Below the pieces are notes generated by a model. It made no database searches. It had not been told where the DNA came from and saw only the letters and a list, made by a program, of their open reading frames with translations. From contig JAYKYS010000012.1 of NCBI GenBank assembly GCA_036924285.1, positions 8,494,001 to 8,558,000 of the forward strand: a stretch of DNA of 64,000 bases, in the 5' to 3' direction. Position 1 is the first letter of the stretch; every line of letters begins with the position of its first letter. This DNA comes from Asterella californica (taxonomy: Eukaryota; Streptophyta; Marchantiopsida; Marchantiales; Aytoniaceae). A program made the translations under genes and the position numbers. Of the stretch, positions 41,010-53,514 are shown one piece after another.

Positions 41010-41470
41010 GGTATCAGAGCTTAGGTACGAGCATTAGCAAGGAGTTTGAAGAACCGGAGAGTAAAAGGGACATAGAGTAAGCACACCATCTTCAACTGAA
41101 AAGAGAGAAAGAAGACGAAAATTTCTGATCAAACCACCTTTGACTGCGTTTTTTGGAGAGGAAGAAGATCAAATTAGACAAATCTGAGAGTGGACTTAGG
41201 GGTTAAAAAGGCTCTGCATTTGCTAAGAGCTTTCCAACGGTTCAACTTTCAACCCAAACGGACCTCATATAAGGAAGTTACATTTTTGGGAACCTTTGGT
41301 CAACAGAACTTTGACTACATTTTTGAAGACCTTAACGATCGATTTTGGCGATTCCGAGATTTTTGCCATGTTGGACGAGACTGCAGGAGATTGCAATATA
41401 GACACTACTTCCACTTTCACAACCACTTTGGGGAGTACCAGATTTTTCTCAGCTACTTTACTTTCTTTCG

Positions 41471-42340
41471 ATGGCCAACGTTAGTGACAACTTGCTTCAT
41501 GATCATCCTAAGTTGGATAGTACAAACTATCCAATATGGTGCTTCAAGGTTCAAGCCATTTTTCAGAACTACGATTTGTGGGACATAGTGCTAGGTGATG
41601 AAGAAAGACCTTTCGATTCACCAGTAGCTATCAAAGCTTGGAACAAACGAGATCAAAACAAGCTTTAGCAATCATCAAGATGACCATCAAAGACTCTGAA
41701 GTCTTAGATATCTTGGAGGCTAAAACTTCAAAAGAGGCTTGGGATATATTCACCAAGAAGCATGAAGGAGTAGCTCGAGGAAGAAAGAGAATGCTACACA
41801 GAAAGTTAAATACTTTGCAAAGGGCTACGAGCATCTCACTCGAAGAGCACTTCAATCCTGTCAAAGGGTTGGTACAACAACTGAATAATCTGGGTGGAGG
41901 TATAGACGAGGACGACTTGGTGTTGATAGTGCTCCAGAGCTTACCAAAACCATACGAGCAATTTGTCAAAGCTGTGGATGTACGTAAGGAGCCTATCACA
42001 TTCGAAAAACTGTAGACACTAGCTTTGCAAGAAGCTATGAACATCGAAACTAAGTCAACTCAAGCGACTGCCACTAATAAAGCTGCTTTCTTCTCCAAGA
42101 AGAGAGATCATAAACGTGGTAGACCTCAAGACTCACAACCAAAACAGAAGGAGCATTGGGACAACAAGAAAAGCAAGTTCAACAAACGAGATTCAGAGGG
42201 CAACTCCAACAAACCAAAACCTGGAAACTGCAACTACTGTAAGAAACATGGTCACTTTGCGTATGAGTGCAGGAAGAAGGCATTTGATCAACGTTCCAAC
42301 ACCAACAACAAAGGTAACTTTGTACAGACAATTGATCACG
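41471..42340 (+). pseudogene. Copia B gag, frameshifted
   Basis: Starts MANVSDNLLHDHPKLD. A frameshift near 41645 and a TAG at 42013-42015 interrupt it. The zinc knuckle CNYCKKHGHFAYEC is intact near 42229-42270. Confidence 0.8.
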
Positions 42341-43530
42341 AAGAGAAGTTATTCTTCATTGCCATGTACACAGATATTCATGACCAACAATGGTGGATCG
42401 ATTCTGGAGCATTGAATCATATCACATCAAAGAAGGAGTGGTGTCAAGGTTTTCATCCTATGGATGGACCTGAGATACTGCTGGACGATGGTAAGAGATA
42501 TCAAGTCCAAGGGGAAGATAACATCCGTATTAAGCTACCTTCAGGTCAGATTCGAACCATTGGAGGTGTTTGGTTTGTACTTGGTGTAGTGCATAATCTA
42601 TTGAGTGTTGGTAAACTTATTGCAAATGGGTTTCAATTGTCATTTGATGCACAAGGATGCTCAATTCTCGACCAAGGATCTGTGGTAGCTACAAGGCTGA
42701 AGGTTGGCCACTTGTATGAGTTACAAGCCTTATCTTTGGTAGCTCCAGTTCTAGCTTCTGTAACAAATACGAACCAATTATGGCATCTTCGACTTGGACA
42801 CTTACACTATTAGAGAATGCAGAAGTTGTTTCATGAGAACTTGGCACTTGGTGTTTCCAAACTCGTCCCTGTAAACACCCCATGTGAAGTTTGTCTCAGA
42901 TCTAAACAGACTCGAAGAAAGTTCTTCAAAACTACTGCAACAAAGGCAACAGAAATCCTTCAGCTGTTACATACAGATCTATGTGGACCTACTGAGACTA
43001 TTCCGCTTGGAGGTTCTAAGTATTTTATGCTGGTTGTTGATGACTTCTCGAGATACATTTGGGTTTTTTTTTGGTTAAGAAAGTCTGAAGCACTCTCGCA
43101 TCTTCAACAGTTTGCTAACATGGTGGAACGACAAAGTGGACAGCAACTGAAGAAGCTACAAAGTGATAGAGGAGGAGAGTTCACTTCCAAGACAGCTGAC
43201 CAATATTTCGCTGAGAAGGGGATACTGCGGCAGTTGACTACAGCTTACACGTCTCAGCAAAATAGAGTTGTTGAAAGGAAGAACAAAAATGTCGTGGAGA
43301 TGACAAGAAGCCTTCTTCTTGAGCAAGATCTTCCAAAAGATCTTTGGGCTGAAGCTGTGAATACTGCGGTTTACCTTCTCAACGGAAGTCCAACTAATGC
43401 TATGAACAACAAAACTCCATTCGAAGCTTTCACAAGGAAGAAACCAGACCTCTCTAGCCTATGAAATTTTGGATGTAAAGCATATGCTAGAATTCCGCAT
43501 AATTTACTCCTAAAGTTTGATGATAGATCC
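42341..43530 (+). pseudogene. Copia B protease and integrase, with stops
   Basis: Protease WWIDSGALNH, integrase LWHLRLGHLHY, then a TAG at 42811, CEVCLRSKQ, HTDLCGP, QSDRGGEF, NRVVERKN, with further stops at 43462 and near 43531. All DDE residues are recognisable, but it cannot be translated as one protein. Confidence 0.8.
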
Positions 43531-43581
43531 TAGATCTGTACATTCATAGGATATCCAGCAAGAGAAAAGGGATATAGGCTG

Positions 43582-45075
43582 TTGAATGTTGCAAGAAAGA
43601 TCATCATCAATCGAGATGTAGTATTTTTAGAGGTCCTTTCATCTCGAAATTCACAACACCATCTCTCTGACCTGACACCTCTCTCAATCCAAGCCTCTAC
43701 TTCAGAGAATCATGAAGAGGAAGCTCAAGCTCAACTAGAACCACCACCTACACAACCTACCCAAGTTGAGGTTACTGAATCAGGTCCAACTACAGCAGAT
43801 TCGCCTCTCATTCACCAGACTACTCCAGATTCGGATCTTGCTGCCCAACCAAGGAGACCCATCAGAACAAGGAAGGTTCCTGCAAGGCTAGCGGATTATA
43901 TTCTGATGGCTGAAGCTCAAGGTGATCGAGAAACTATTACTTTCGAGGAAGCTTTCAGTAAAGATCAATGGAGATGTGCTATGCAGGAAGAATATGATGC
44001 ATTACTCAAAAATGCAACCTGGAGCCTAGTACCTCTTCCAGCAAACAGGAAAGCACTTGGCTGTAAGTGGGTTTATAAGATCAAGAGATATGTGGATGGA
44101 ACTATTGAGAGATACAAGGCTTGTTGCAAAAGGTTATTTGCAGACTGCTGGAGAAGATTTTCAAGAGACCTTCACACCTGTGGTAAAACTTAACTCCATT
44201 CGAGTTCTTTGTGCTCTTGCAAAACTACATGGTTGGAAGTGTCTACAAGTGGATGTTAAGAATGCATTTCTTAATGAGATTCTTGAAGAAGATATCTACT
44301 TGCAGCAACCACCTGGATTTGTTCATAAAGGAGGTGAACAATTAGTATGTAAGCTGCATAAGGCATTGTATGGCCTCAAACAAGCTCCAAGAGCTTGGTA
44401 CACAAGAATCGACACCTTCTTGAAGCAGCAAGGCTTCTTTCTTACAAGAGGTGATCCAAACTTCTATGTTTTGATTACTTCTCAAGGTATTGTGTTACTA
44501 TTATTGTACGTGGATGATCAGATAATATCGGGAAGTAATCAAGGAGGAGTACATAAGATTCAGCAAGCTTTGCTGCAAGAGTTTGATATGAAGGATCTAG
44601 GACTTCTCAACTTTTGCTTTGGATTTCAGTTTCTGGAACACAACGAAATGTTATACCTCTCTCAGGCAAGATACATAGAAAGTATACTTCAGGGTTTTCA
44701 GATGAAGAAGTGCAAGCATGCGCCTACTCCTATGGTTATCTCGAAGGAGTGACAAAGTTCTTTTGTTGATGATGAAAATGCAGATGCAACAGATTTCAGG
44801 AAGCTGATTGGGAAGTTAATTACTTGGCTGTCACTACAAGACCAGATATTTCGTATGCAGTCAGCAAACTCAGTCAGAATATGGAGTCTCCCACAAATAT
44901 GCATATGAGGGCAGCAAAGAGAGTTTTGCGCTATCTCAAGGGAACTACCAGCTATGGGCTTAGATAGAGCTCAGATAAGTCACTTGGACTTGTTGGATTT
45001 ACAGATGCTGATTGGGTAGGTGATTCTACAAATCGTAAATCAATGTCCGGATTTGCATTTATGCTGGGAGGAGGT
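43582..45075 (+). pseudogene. Copia B reverse transcriptase and truncated RNase H
   Basis: RT blocks KWVYKIKR, QVDVKNAFLN, YVDD(Q) and YGLKQAPRAWY are spread over two frames (shift near 44125) with a TGA at 44750. RNase H starts FTDADWVGD and is cut at about 45075, shortly after SGFAFML, by the junction with plastid DNA. Confidence 0.8.
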
Positions 45076-45084
45076 GACAATCTA

Positions 45085-45120
45085 ATGAACTTAGAGATCC
45101 ATTTGAAGAACATGAAGACT
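45085..45120 (+). pseudogene. psbN: Plastid psbN end, stop retained
   Basis: NLEIHLKNM in one frame, [12 protein letters not shown] then TAA in the psbN frame. The stop codon missing from copy 1 is present here. Confidence 0.7.
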
Positions 45121-45141
45121 AATAGGACTAATGACTTTTTC

Positions 45142-45285
45142 TTTTTAAAAGTCATTAGTCCAGAAGAAGTACTTTATGAAGCTTCTCGCAATTTAATTGA
45201 TTTATTTATTCTTTTAATTAATTCAGAAAAAAAAGAATTTTTTTTTGGAATAGAAACAGATATTAACATGTTATCCGCTTTGTGA
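45142..45285 (+). pseudogene. rpoA: Plastid rpoA fragment, copy 2
   Basis: [20 protein letters not shown], as in copy 1 with a few substitutions, ending in a stop codon. Confidence 0.8.
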
Positions 45286-45547
45286 TATATTACTCTACTT
45301 GTCTTTTTCCAGTACTAGTATTTTCTCTGCTTGTCAAAAAAAGAAAAGAACCAACCCCTACAATGGATTTTTAATTCCAATCTAATCTGTAAAAAGTGAG
45401 CTACGGAAAAGCCTAAACAAGCCTCCCAACGCTGCCGCTGACAGCAGCTCTTGTAGATTTTGAACAGTCATATCTAGTCAGTTACTTACGCGAAGCCCCG
45501 TGGAGTACGGAATAGTCAAGGCTACTCTGACTGTAGCTTGAACGTAA

Positions 45548-45732
<185 letters not shown>

Positions 45733-46231
45733 TGTCGTGTGCATACACATCGCTACACAACATACATCGTTGTCAGAGGAACATCATACATACACATAAC
45801 ACATAGACGATGTCATACACATACACAAGTGTACCACAATGATAACAAGGTATGTACTCCCTCCACCATGCCAACAAGCACTAGACAATCACTACAATCG
45901 AGCCAAATCCACTCTCTGCTCGTAGAGAATCCAGATCCCACTCACAAGACTACCCACCATAGCCAGGAGCTTGACGACTCAACTTGAAGAACTGAGGTCT
46001 CCAAGCCCCTACCTGCGAAGTATAGCCCTTGTGGGCACTCTCACCAACTTGTCTTAACGGCCTTACCGAGGTCCGCTACTTCGCACTCGGTCAACCTAGC
46101 CGAGTTACCAAACTGACGTGACAGCTGTCGTGCGCATACACATCGCTACACAACATACATTGTTGTCAGAGGAACACCACACATAAACATAACACATGGA
46201 CGATGTCATACTATACACAAGTGTATCACAA
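45733..46231. repeat. Direct repeat, probable LTR-derived
   Basis: 45733-45850 and 46130-46231 share TGTCGTGTGCATACACATCG, GTTGTCAGAGGAACA and TACACAAGTGTA. They are likely parts of two LTR copies of the Ty3 fragment to the right. The 280 bp between them have no gene. Confidence 0.6.
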
Positions 46232-46721
46232 TCGCCCCTCTAATTGACGGTTAGGTCCCTCTAACTCCAAATAGCTCCATATCTCAACTACGTGATATAC
46301 ACCTTCATGGGTGCAAGGATGAGGAGACCGGGTGCTATATTGCTCCATCGTTAGTCGCCTGTCTGCAATCCATACCACGTAAAGATCTAATCGGCTATTC
46401 TTGCTATATACATCGAGGACAAACCCACCGTCCAATAGGAATGACAGTGAGAGGTGGAGTCAAACATGACATGTGCCAACTTCTCGAACAACCATCACAC
46501 ACCAACATACGGGCTGCTCCACCAGCAAACCTACACGACATACACCTCAAGCCCGCTCATACAACTGCTAAGCTTGGGTCAACGTATCATCGATGTTGGG
46601 AAGATGACATGACGTGCAATTTTACGCACATGGTCCTTCCAAACAACACCATCACGGTCCTCTAACATGAGTACTCCAAAAGATAACACCTCACGCACTC
46701 GTAAAATAGTGTGTCATGCGA

Positions 46722-47807
46722 TCACATCCAACGTCGTCGGTGCAGTCTGCTACAGATAGATATAATCGTCAGGATGAACCTGCGAATCGATGGTCGATAA
46801 CCTCCTCCTCGGATAGTTGCATATCGCAACGTGTCTCTATGCTGAGCAATCGTTAGATTCTCAAAAGCCATGGGCATAACTCTCCGAAATGTCTCTGCTT
46901 GTTGAGAACATGCTCTCACCCACATATCTGGGTTATCAAGGTTCAGCACCTCAGCAGAATCACGATGAATGGCCGAAAGTTGATCTGGATCTCGACCATA
47001 TAACAGAAAATACGGTGAGAAGGAAGCCAAAGACGCTTGTCGGCTAAAACGGTAGCTCCTAGCCAACCATGGTAACTGCACATCCCAGTCTCCCAAGTGG
47101 CCCTTCTGCAAGCCATACTTATGCAATCCTCTCTTCACCGTCTGAACTACCCTCTCCGCCAAACCATCTGCCTCAGGATGATCTCGAGACGTAGTCCGAT
47201 GATCAATCAGCGTCTGATCACACAAGACTTGAAACTCACCAAGGAACTCTGTACCTTGGTCTGTCAACACTTCAGCTGGTGCTCCAAAATGACTCAGCAT
47301 TCGATCTAAGAACACATACGCCGTCCCTTCACTCGCCTTGTCTGGTAATGTCACCAACTCAATCCACTTGGAGAAGTGCTCCACCATCACCAACACATAT
47401 CGATGATGACGTACCTTCAACGGTAAGGGTCCCGCAAAATCCAAACTCCAACGGTAATCCAACCTCATAATCGGTAAGGGGTGTAGTTAGGGAGTAGGAG
47501 CATTAAATGATGCTCGTACTCGATCACAAACCACACATCATGCAACAAACTTTTGCACATCTACGTGCATACCATGCCATCAATACTGTCCTTGGATTAA
47601 GCTATGCGTGCGCTTCACTCCGAAATGTCCCAACTCCTCATGAGCATGTCGTACTAACTGTGCCCTCTGGGATGGATGTGGCACTATCCGTGCTCTCCCA
47701 TCATCTCTTCGAAGTACATTCGTCCTTCTCGTCAAAATCTCTTCGCTCGTTGAAGGACACGATCTCGCTCCTTGGCACTTACTGTGCCTACCACCACGCC
47801 CACTTAA
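46722..47807 (-). pseudogene. Ty3 integrase fragment
   Basis: The minus strand at about 47807-47580 has [20 protein letters not shown] of the integrase zinc finger. The core at 47468-46722 has WSLDFAGPLPL, LTDQGTEFLGEF and ADGLAERVVQTVKRG (DDE), followed by a typical C-terminal stretch. A stop and frame break lie near 47470-47490. It is truncated at 47807 against plastid rbcL; gag, protease and RT are absent. Different family from the other Ty3 elements here. Confidence 0.85.
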
Positions 47808-48165
<358 letters not shown>

Positions 48166-48349
48166 AAGAAGATTCTATACGAAATAAAAGTAATTTATCC
48201 AAAATTACAAATAAAAATTGACCAAAACACCAACCTAAAATACTACTTAGTAAAAAAAGAAATTATTAGTATAACAAAAAATTAAAATATTTAACAATCT
48301 GGCTAAAACAGGTGGTTGACCGCCTCCTCCTTGTCTCCAAAAATTTTCG

Positions 48350-48595
48350 ATGACGCTTTTGCTTTCTTTTCCTCTGGCTACTAAGATGTTTCAGTTCTCC
48401 ATGTTGTCTCTTGTCTGCGTATGAATTCAGCAGCAGTTTCACAGTTTGAAACGAAAGTTCAAAATCTTGTCTGTAGCAAGTTTCTTCAAAGGGAGTGGGA
48501 CAGGAGGGGAAAAGAACCTGATTACTTTTGTCAGGTCATGGCGGAACAAAGTTCAAATCTCTCGGTATGTTAGGATGCCTCAGCTACATACACAA
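48350..48595 (-). rRNA. Plastid 23S and 4.5S fragments, copy 2
   Basis: 23S 5' piece at 48350-48440 and 4.5S 3' piece at 48520-48595, in the same arrangement as 25790-26036. Confidence 0.8.
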
Positions 48596-49004
48596 AATAT
48601 TATTACAAAGTAAGAAAAAACCTCTCCGGATCAATTAGAAAATGAATTCCGGGGAGATTTTTTTCAAAAATTCTATACTAATATAAATAAATAAAAATTA
48701 AATTTCGTTATTTAAAAATGGTAACAACGATCTAACAAATTGTGGATCTGCTCGAGCTCTTCTAGTAATACTTAAAACGTAGTGTTTTTTATGGAATTTT
48801 ATTGATGAAAAAAATTCTATTAAAAAAATAAAACATATTTTAAAATTATCAGAAAAATCAATTGAAAAAAATATTGTAACAAAAAAGTTCAATTCAATAT
48901 ATACGATATCAAAATCATTTAATTTAAACTTTAAATGACAATCATATTTGCAATTTTTAGATAAAAATATTATTGCTTAATGTGATCATAGATCGATCAA
49001 TTTA

Positions 49005-49088
49005 CGTATTTATGGTCTGGAATTATTTAATTAATTATAATTCCTAAATCTTGCAGTAAACGTTTTAATTCACGAGAATCATGTAAGT
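49005..49088 (-). pseudogene. chlB: Plastid chlB fragment, copy 2
   Basis: Same piece as 26500-26592 with small changes. Confidence 0.65.
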
Positions 49089-49103
49089 AATCTATCTCTT
49101 AAA

Positions 49104-49230
49104 AATGAAACGCGACCCAATGAATAGCAAACGGATGAGAAGACCCCATCAAGCCTCACAAGGGAATGAAGGACCCGAAGGGCCAAGCAACAACCACCCC
49201 GAAGGGAAGAACATCGAGGCTAAGCCCCGC
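49104..49230 (-). mobile_element. 130-bp 3'-end insertion of the REL retrotransposon
   Basis: Nearly identical to 1735-1862, the hairpin-rich 3' UTR of the REL element, and absent from the corresponding site in mosaic copy 1 (about 26600). Flanked by at most 2-3 bp of duplicated target (TA/TTA). Confidence 0.7.
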
Positions 49231-50114
49231 TAGGAGGGAAGACGATTTGGAAACTGCTTTGTTTACGAAGAAGGAAGTTATAAGTAAAACTAAGCCCAAA
49301 CAATTTACGGAGTATTAAGAATCAAAGTTTGGATATTTCAAGCTGATAGTCTATCACCTTTTTGACCTTATAAAAGTTATCACAACATCGGTAATAAGTT
49401 AAGAACCCGTGCGCCCCAGATAGAAAGATTTTTTTCTACCTGAAAAAAGAAGTGCAAAATCTTTATTAATTAGTTGAAGGCCTTTTTTATTACCCCCAGG
49501 GGAACAGTAAAAAAATTGTTTTTGATTTCTATCCATCGATTTTTAGCAAATGAAAAGATTTCTCTTGATAGAAATTAAAAACAATGTCGATGCTTTCAAA
49601 AAAAGATAAAAACTGACACGACACAAGATGAAATGCCGAGAAAGAAGGCACGTAGCGCTTCTTCGGCCCGGAAGGACCATTAAGTAATCTATTAAAAATC
49701 GTAAACAAACCATTCTAAATACTATTAAAGATGCGGAGATGAGTCGTGGAGAGCTTTGCTCTAATCTTTTTTGTACAAGAATAAAGAAAAAAGATTGGTT
49801 ATTATTTTAATCTATTTTTTATTAGAAAATAGTATTGATTTTTAATATTTCTTTTTATTATGAATTTTTTATTAAATTATAACGTCTCTTTTTGACGTTA
49901 TAAAAGTTATCACAACATCGGTAATAACTTAAGAACCCGTGCGCCACACTTCTGTACCATGCGTGATAGTGTTTTCGTCCACTCGGCCATCTCTCCAAAT
50001 ATCAAAAATGATTAATTTTTGAATAAAAAACCCTCGCTTTCTGCCCGAGACCGTGATGCGAGTAATAATAATTAGACCTTGGATACTGTCTCAACACATA
50101 TATTATTCTCAGAA

Positions 50115-50520
<406 letters not shown>

Positions 50521-50994
50521 CGAAGGTTCCGAAGAACAGGACCTATTACTAACATATATTTTTCTCATTACTGTAAGGTTGAAAAAGAAGATTACCAATT
50601 TTTTCGAGGAACCATATTATGGCGCTGGAACCAAAAGCTTTGGGCAACACAGGTTGCTTAGGCCTGTACTTCAGGTGACTACTTACCAGGATACCCTAAT
50701 CTCGATTGGGTTTTATAGACTTCGAAATTCAAGCTAGAATGACAAATTCCTGCCTTACCAAGGGCTGTTCTGGTGAATCTAAGTTCTTTCGGTCTAATTA
50801 AACCTGATGCTATCCGGATCCAAAACGGTGACACGCACGCATTAAAGCTCTTAGCTTGAATGGTCCAAAGTGTACAGGCAGGACAGAGTGCGGTGCCTAC
50901 ACCCCACATGAGAGCAGATTACCTACATCACTGGAGACAGGGAACTAAAAGACATCTCGTGACGACAGGGCCTATCCGTGAGATCCTAGCGACG

Positions 50995-51170
50995 TACATA
51001 TACAACGTGTATAGATAACCAAACTTAGGCAAACCTCCTGGCTTTCTTTGCACTCCTACCTCCTTTACCACTGAGCGGTCATTTAGGGGTCTTAGCTGGT
51101 GATCTGGGCTGTTCCCCTCTCGACAATGAAGCTTATCCCCCACTGTCTCATTGGCTCATTGTGACCATTG
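50995..51170 (-). rRNA. rrn23: Plastid 23S rRNA internal fragment, copy 2
   Basis: Same domain II segment as 30660-30810, slightly longer at its right end. Confidence 0.85.
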
Positions 51171-51797
51171 GCCTATGATGACTAAAAAAGTTGTGGAGTT
51201 ATTTGTATCAAGTATTTTTATGACTAAATCTAATATTTTAGGACCTAAGATCTTTCTTATACAATTTGACATCCTTCCCTAATCCTAAACTAACCTCAAA
51301 AAGATATTGATTGCTGCTTTCTCTGAACCTCCAAGAAAAGCAGAAAGGGACCAGGGTTTGGAAGTCAGCAGTCCCGGGGTCATCTTTCCTTGCTTTGATT
51401 TCAGTTTACCATAGGTTGTTATGTGTAAGTTTGTGTCGAATAGTTTACAGTATAATCCTTTCTGAGCGGTAAATCGTAAAAGCCAACCTAGGAAGGAAGG
51501 AGAATCGTAGCTGGGTGCTGCTTCGGAAGCAAGGAAAGATGCATAAAGCGTAAATTTTTTTCTCAAAAAGACTTTGTAATAATTGCTTATTTTCTATAGG
51601 ATTAAATAAAATTTCTTTATTTTTATATATTTTATAATAAAGAGATTTTTTTTTAAATGTAGTAGGAATTCATTACAAATTTCATAACTAAATAGTTCTC
51701 GAACAAAAGAATTAAACTCTTTATAATTAGAAAAAGGTAGTTGTTAAATTTTCATTAATAAAAGAACATTCTATAGTACTTAGTATATGGATAGAAT

Positions 51798-52133
51798 CTC
51801 ACCGCCACCAAAATTGCTTTTTTGTGCTTCACGATCAGATATCAAATTTCCGTTTGAGTCAAAGTCTAATTAAGTCCTTATGACTTAACTAAAGGTCGTA
51901 TAACTTATAGACTTCGTGCAAAATCTTCAAATAATTAAAATTTGACCTTTACTCAAGTTTGGGCCAAACCTGCGGATTACCGGGGCTTGCATTCGAAGCT
52001 TAAAACACTTCTCCTTTTCAGCTTCCAGCTCCGGCCCTACTCAATGAAAACATCGTAATCAGTTTAGCATACCTTATATGTTTAAATATTTTTATGACGA
52101 AATTTAATTAATAAATTTATATAAATTAATCAC
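51798..52133. other. No recognised feature
   Basis: Between the end of mosaic copy 2 and the long inverted repeat. AT-rich, no supported gene. Confidence 0.4.
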
Positions 52134-52600
52134 AGTTTTTTTTTGGTGCTTTAAATGTTCAAAAATTTGTAAACATTTAATTAAAAAAATTTTACTTAAA
52201 TATCTTTAATATATAAGTAACAAGGAATTTTGTATTATAATTAAAGATTTATTTACACAAGGTGATAAAATCCATCTATATAAGCTCGATAATAAGACCA
52301 GTTATAAATAAAAGTGAAAAAATGATAAAAAAGACACTGATTTTAAATTGATTTATTTTAAAAAGAAAAAATTTAAAAGTTCCATCTAAAATCAATGTGT
52401 TTTTTATCATTTTTTCACTTTTATTTATAACTGGTCTTATTATAGAGCTTATATAGATGGATTTTATCGCCTTGTGTAAATAAATCTTTAATTATAATAC
52501 AAAATTCCTTGTTACTTATATATTAAAGATATTTAAAGTAAATTTTTATTTTGTTAAATGTTTACAAGTTTTTAACAATTAAAGCACAAAAAATAAAAAA
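52134..52600. repeat. Long inverted repeat, about 205-bp arms
   Basis: Left arm about 52138-52345 and right arm about 52387-52600 are reverse complements with few mismatches (shared AAGTAACAAGGAATTTTGTA and TATAAGCTC/GAGCTTATA phrases), separated by about 41 bp. Very AT-rich; no coding potential. Confidence 0.9.
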
Positions 52601-53274
52601 TTTAAACTATAAACATTGGGTTTCTTCAAGAATGATAAATTAATTTTGAGGAGGATAGAAGAGAAGGCTGAACCCTTAGACTACTAAGTAAGCTAGCTAT
52701 TGTACGAGATGAGAACCTGCTTTGACAAATGAAGTCTCTTTCGGTTAAACCGGATCCGCGGTTAATCGTGTGAATGTGTTGACCCGCACGAGTACACGCT
52801 GTCAAGATTTTTTTTATTAAAAGTGTATTCAAATATTAGAAACGAAAAATTTTTTCTAACTTTTTTCCAAATTACGCAATGTTTTTGTGTTTCAAACTAC
52901 CGCAAATTAACAAAAAATAAGAACGTAGGATTTGATATTGAGTAAGCATCGGGGTGCTATTCAACAACAGTTGGCCGGCTACAGGGAGAATACTGAAGAG
53001 ATCATTTTTTCTAATTTTAAAATTATTTTTTTCCGCCTCACTATTTAGTCTTAATTTTGACCCTTCTTACCAGTAAGAACAAAAGGTGAATCCGCCTTAT
53101 TCCACACTTAGGCATGCATATTCACCCTAGGTTGCCTTCAGTCGGCCTGTGGCATTTTTTAGTTCCAGGATTAATTTTTCAGTCGTGGCTGCCTGTTCGG
53201 TTCCATGCAGTGGCTTTTATTTCTCCGCCATTATTCTCGGTGGAGTACTTCCTTCTCGTTCCGACGGTAAAATA

Positions 53275-53320
53275 TACAGTGGCGTTCATAAAAAATGTAC
53301 AGTGGCGTACATAAAAAATA
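53275..53320 (+). repeat. Two 23-bp tandem units
   Basis: TACAGTGGCGTTCATAAAAA / TACAGTGGCGTACATAAAAA units, period 23, about 200 bp downstream of the end of the HUH endonuclease ORF. Confidence 0.75.
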
Positions 53321-53514
53321 CTTTTATTTCCAGGATACAAGCAAACACGGATACACGAGACCTTCCACACTCGAAGGCGAAGCCGTAGCTGCGATATAAT
53401 GTTCACTATGGGGTACACTTAATTAACCTTGCCGTTGTCAACAAGCACACAGTAAAATCTACACTCTCTTATTATCACCCACACGACTGCACTCTATATA
53501 GCACGCAAAATCTA

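Larger units (their letters stand above)
40757..45075 (+). mobile_element. Ty1/copia retrotransposon B, decayed and 3'-truncated
   Basis: A plus-strand copia element related to element A (shared phrases such as NYPIW and NYDLWDIV) but with many stops and frameshifts. The primer-binding site TGGTATCAGAGC is at 41011-41022. It ends inside RNase H at about 45075, where plastid psbN sequence begins, so the 3' end and 3' LTR are absent. Confidence 0.85.
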
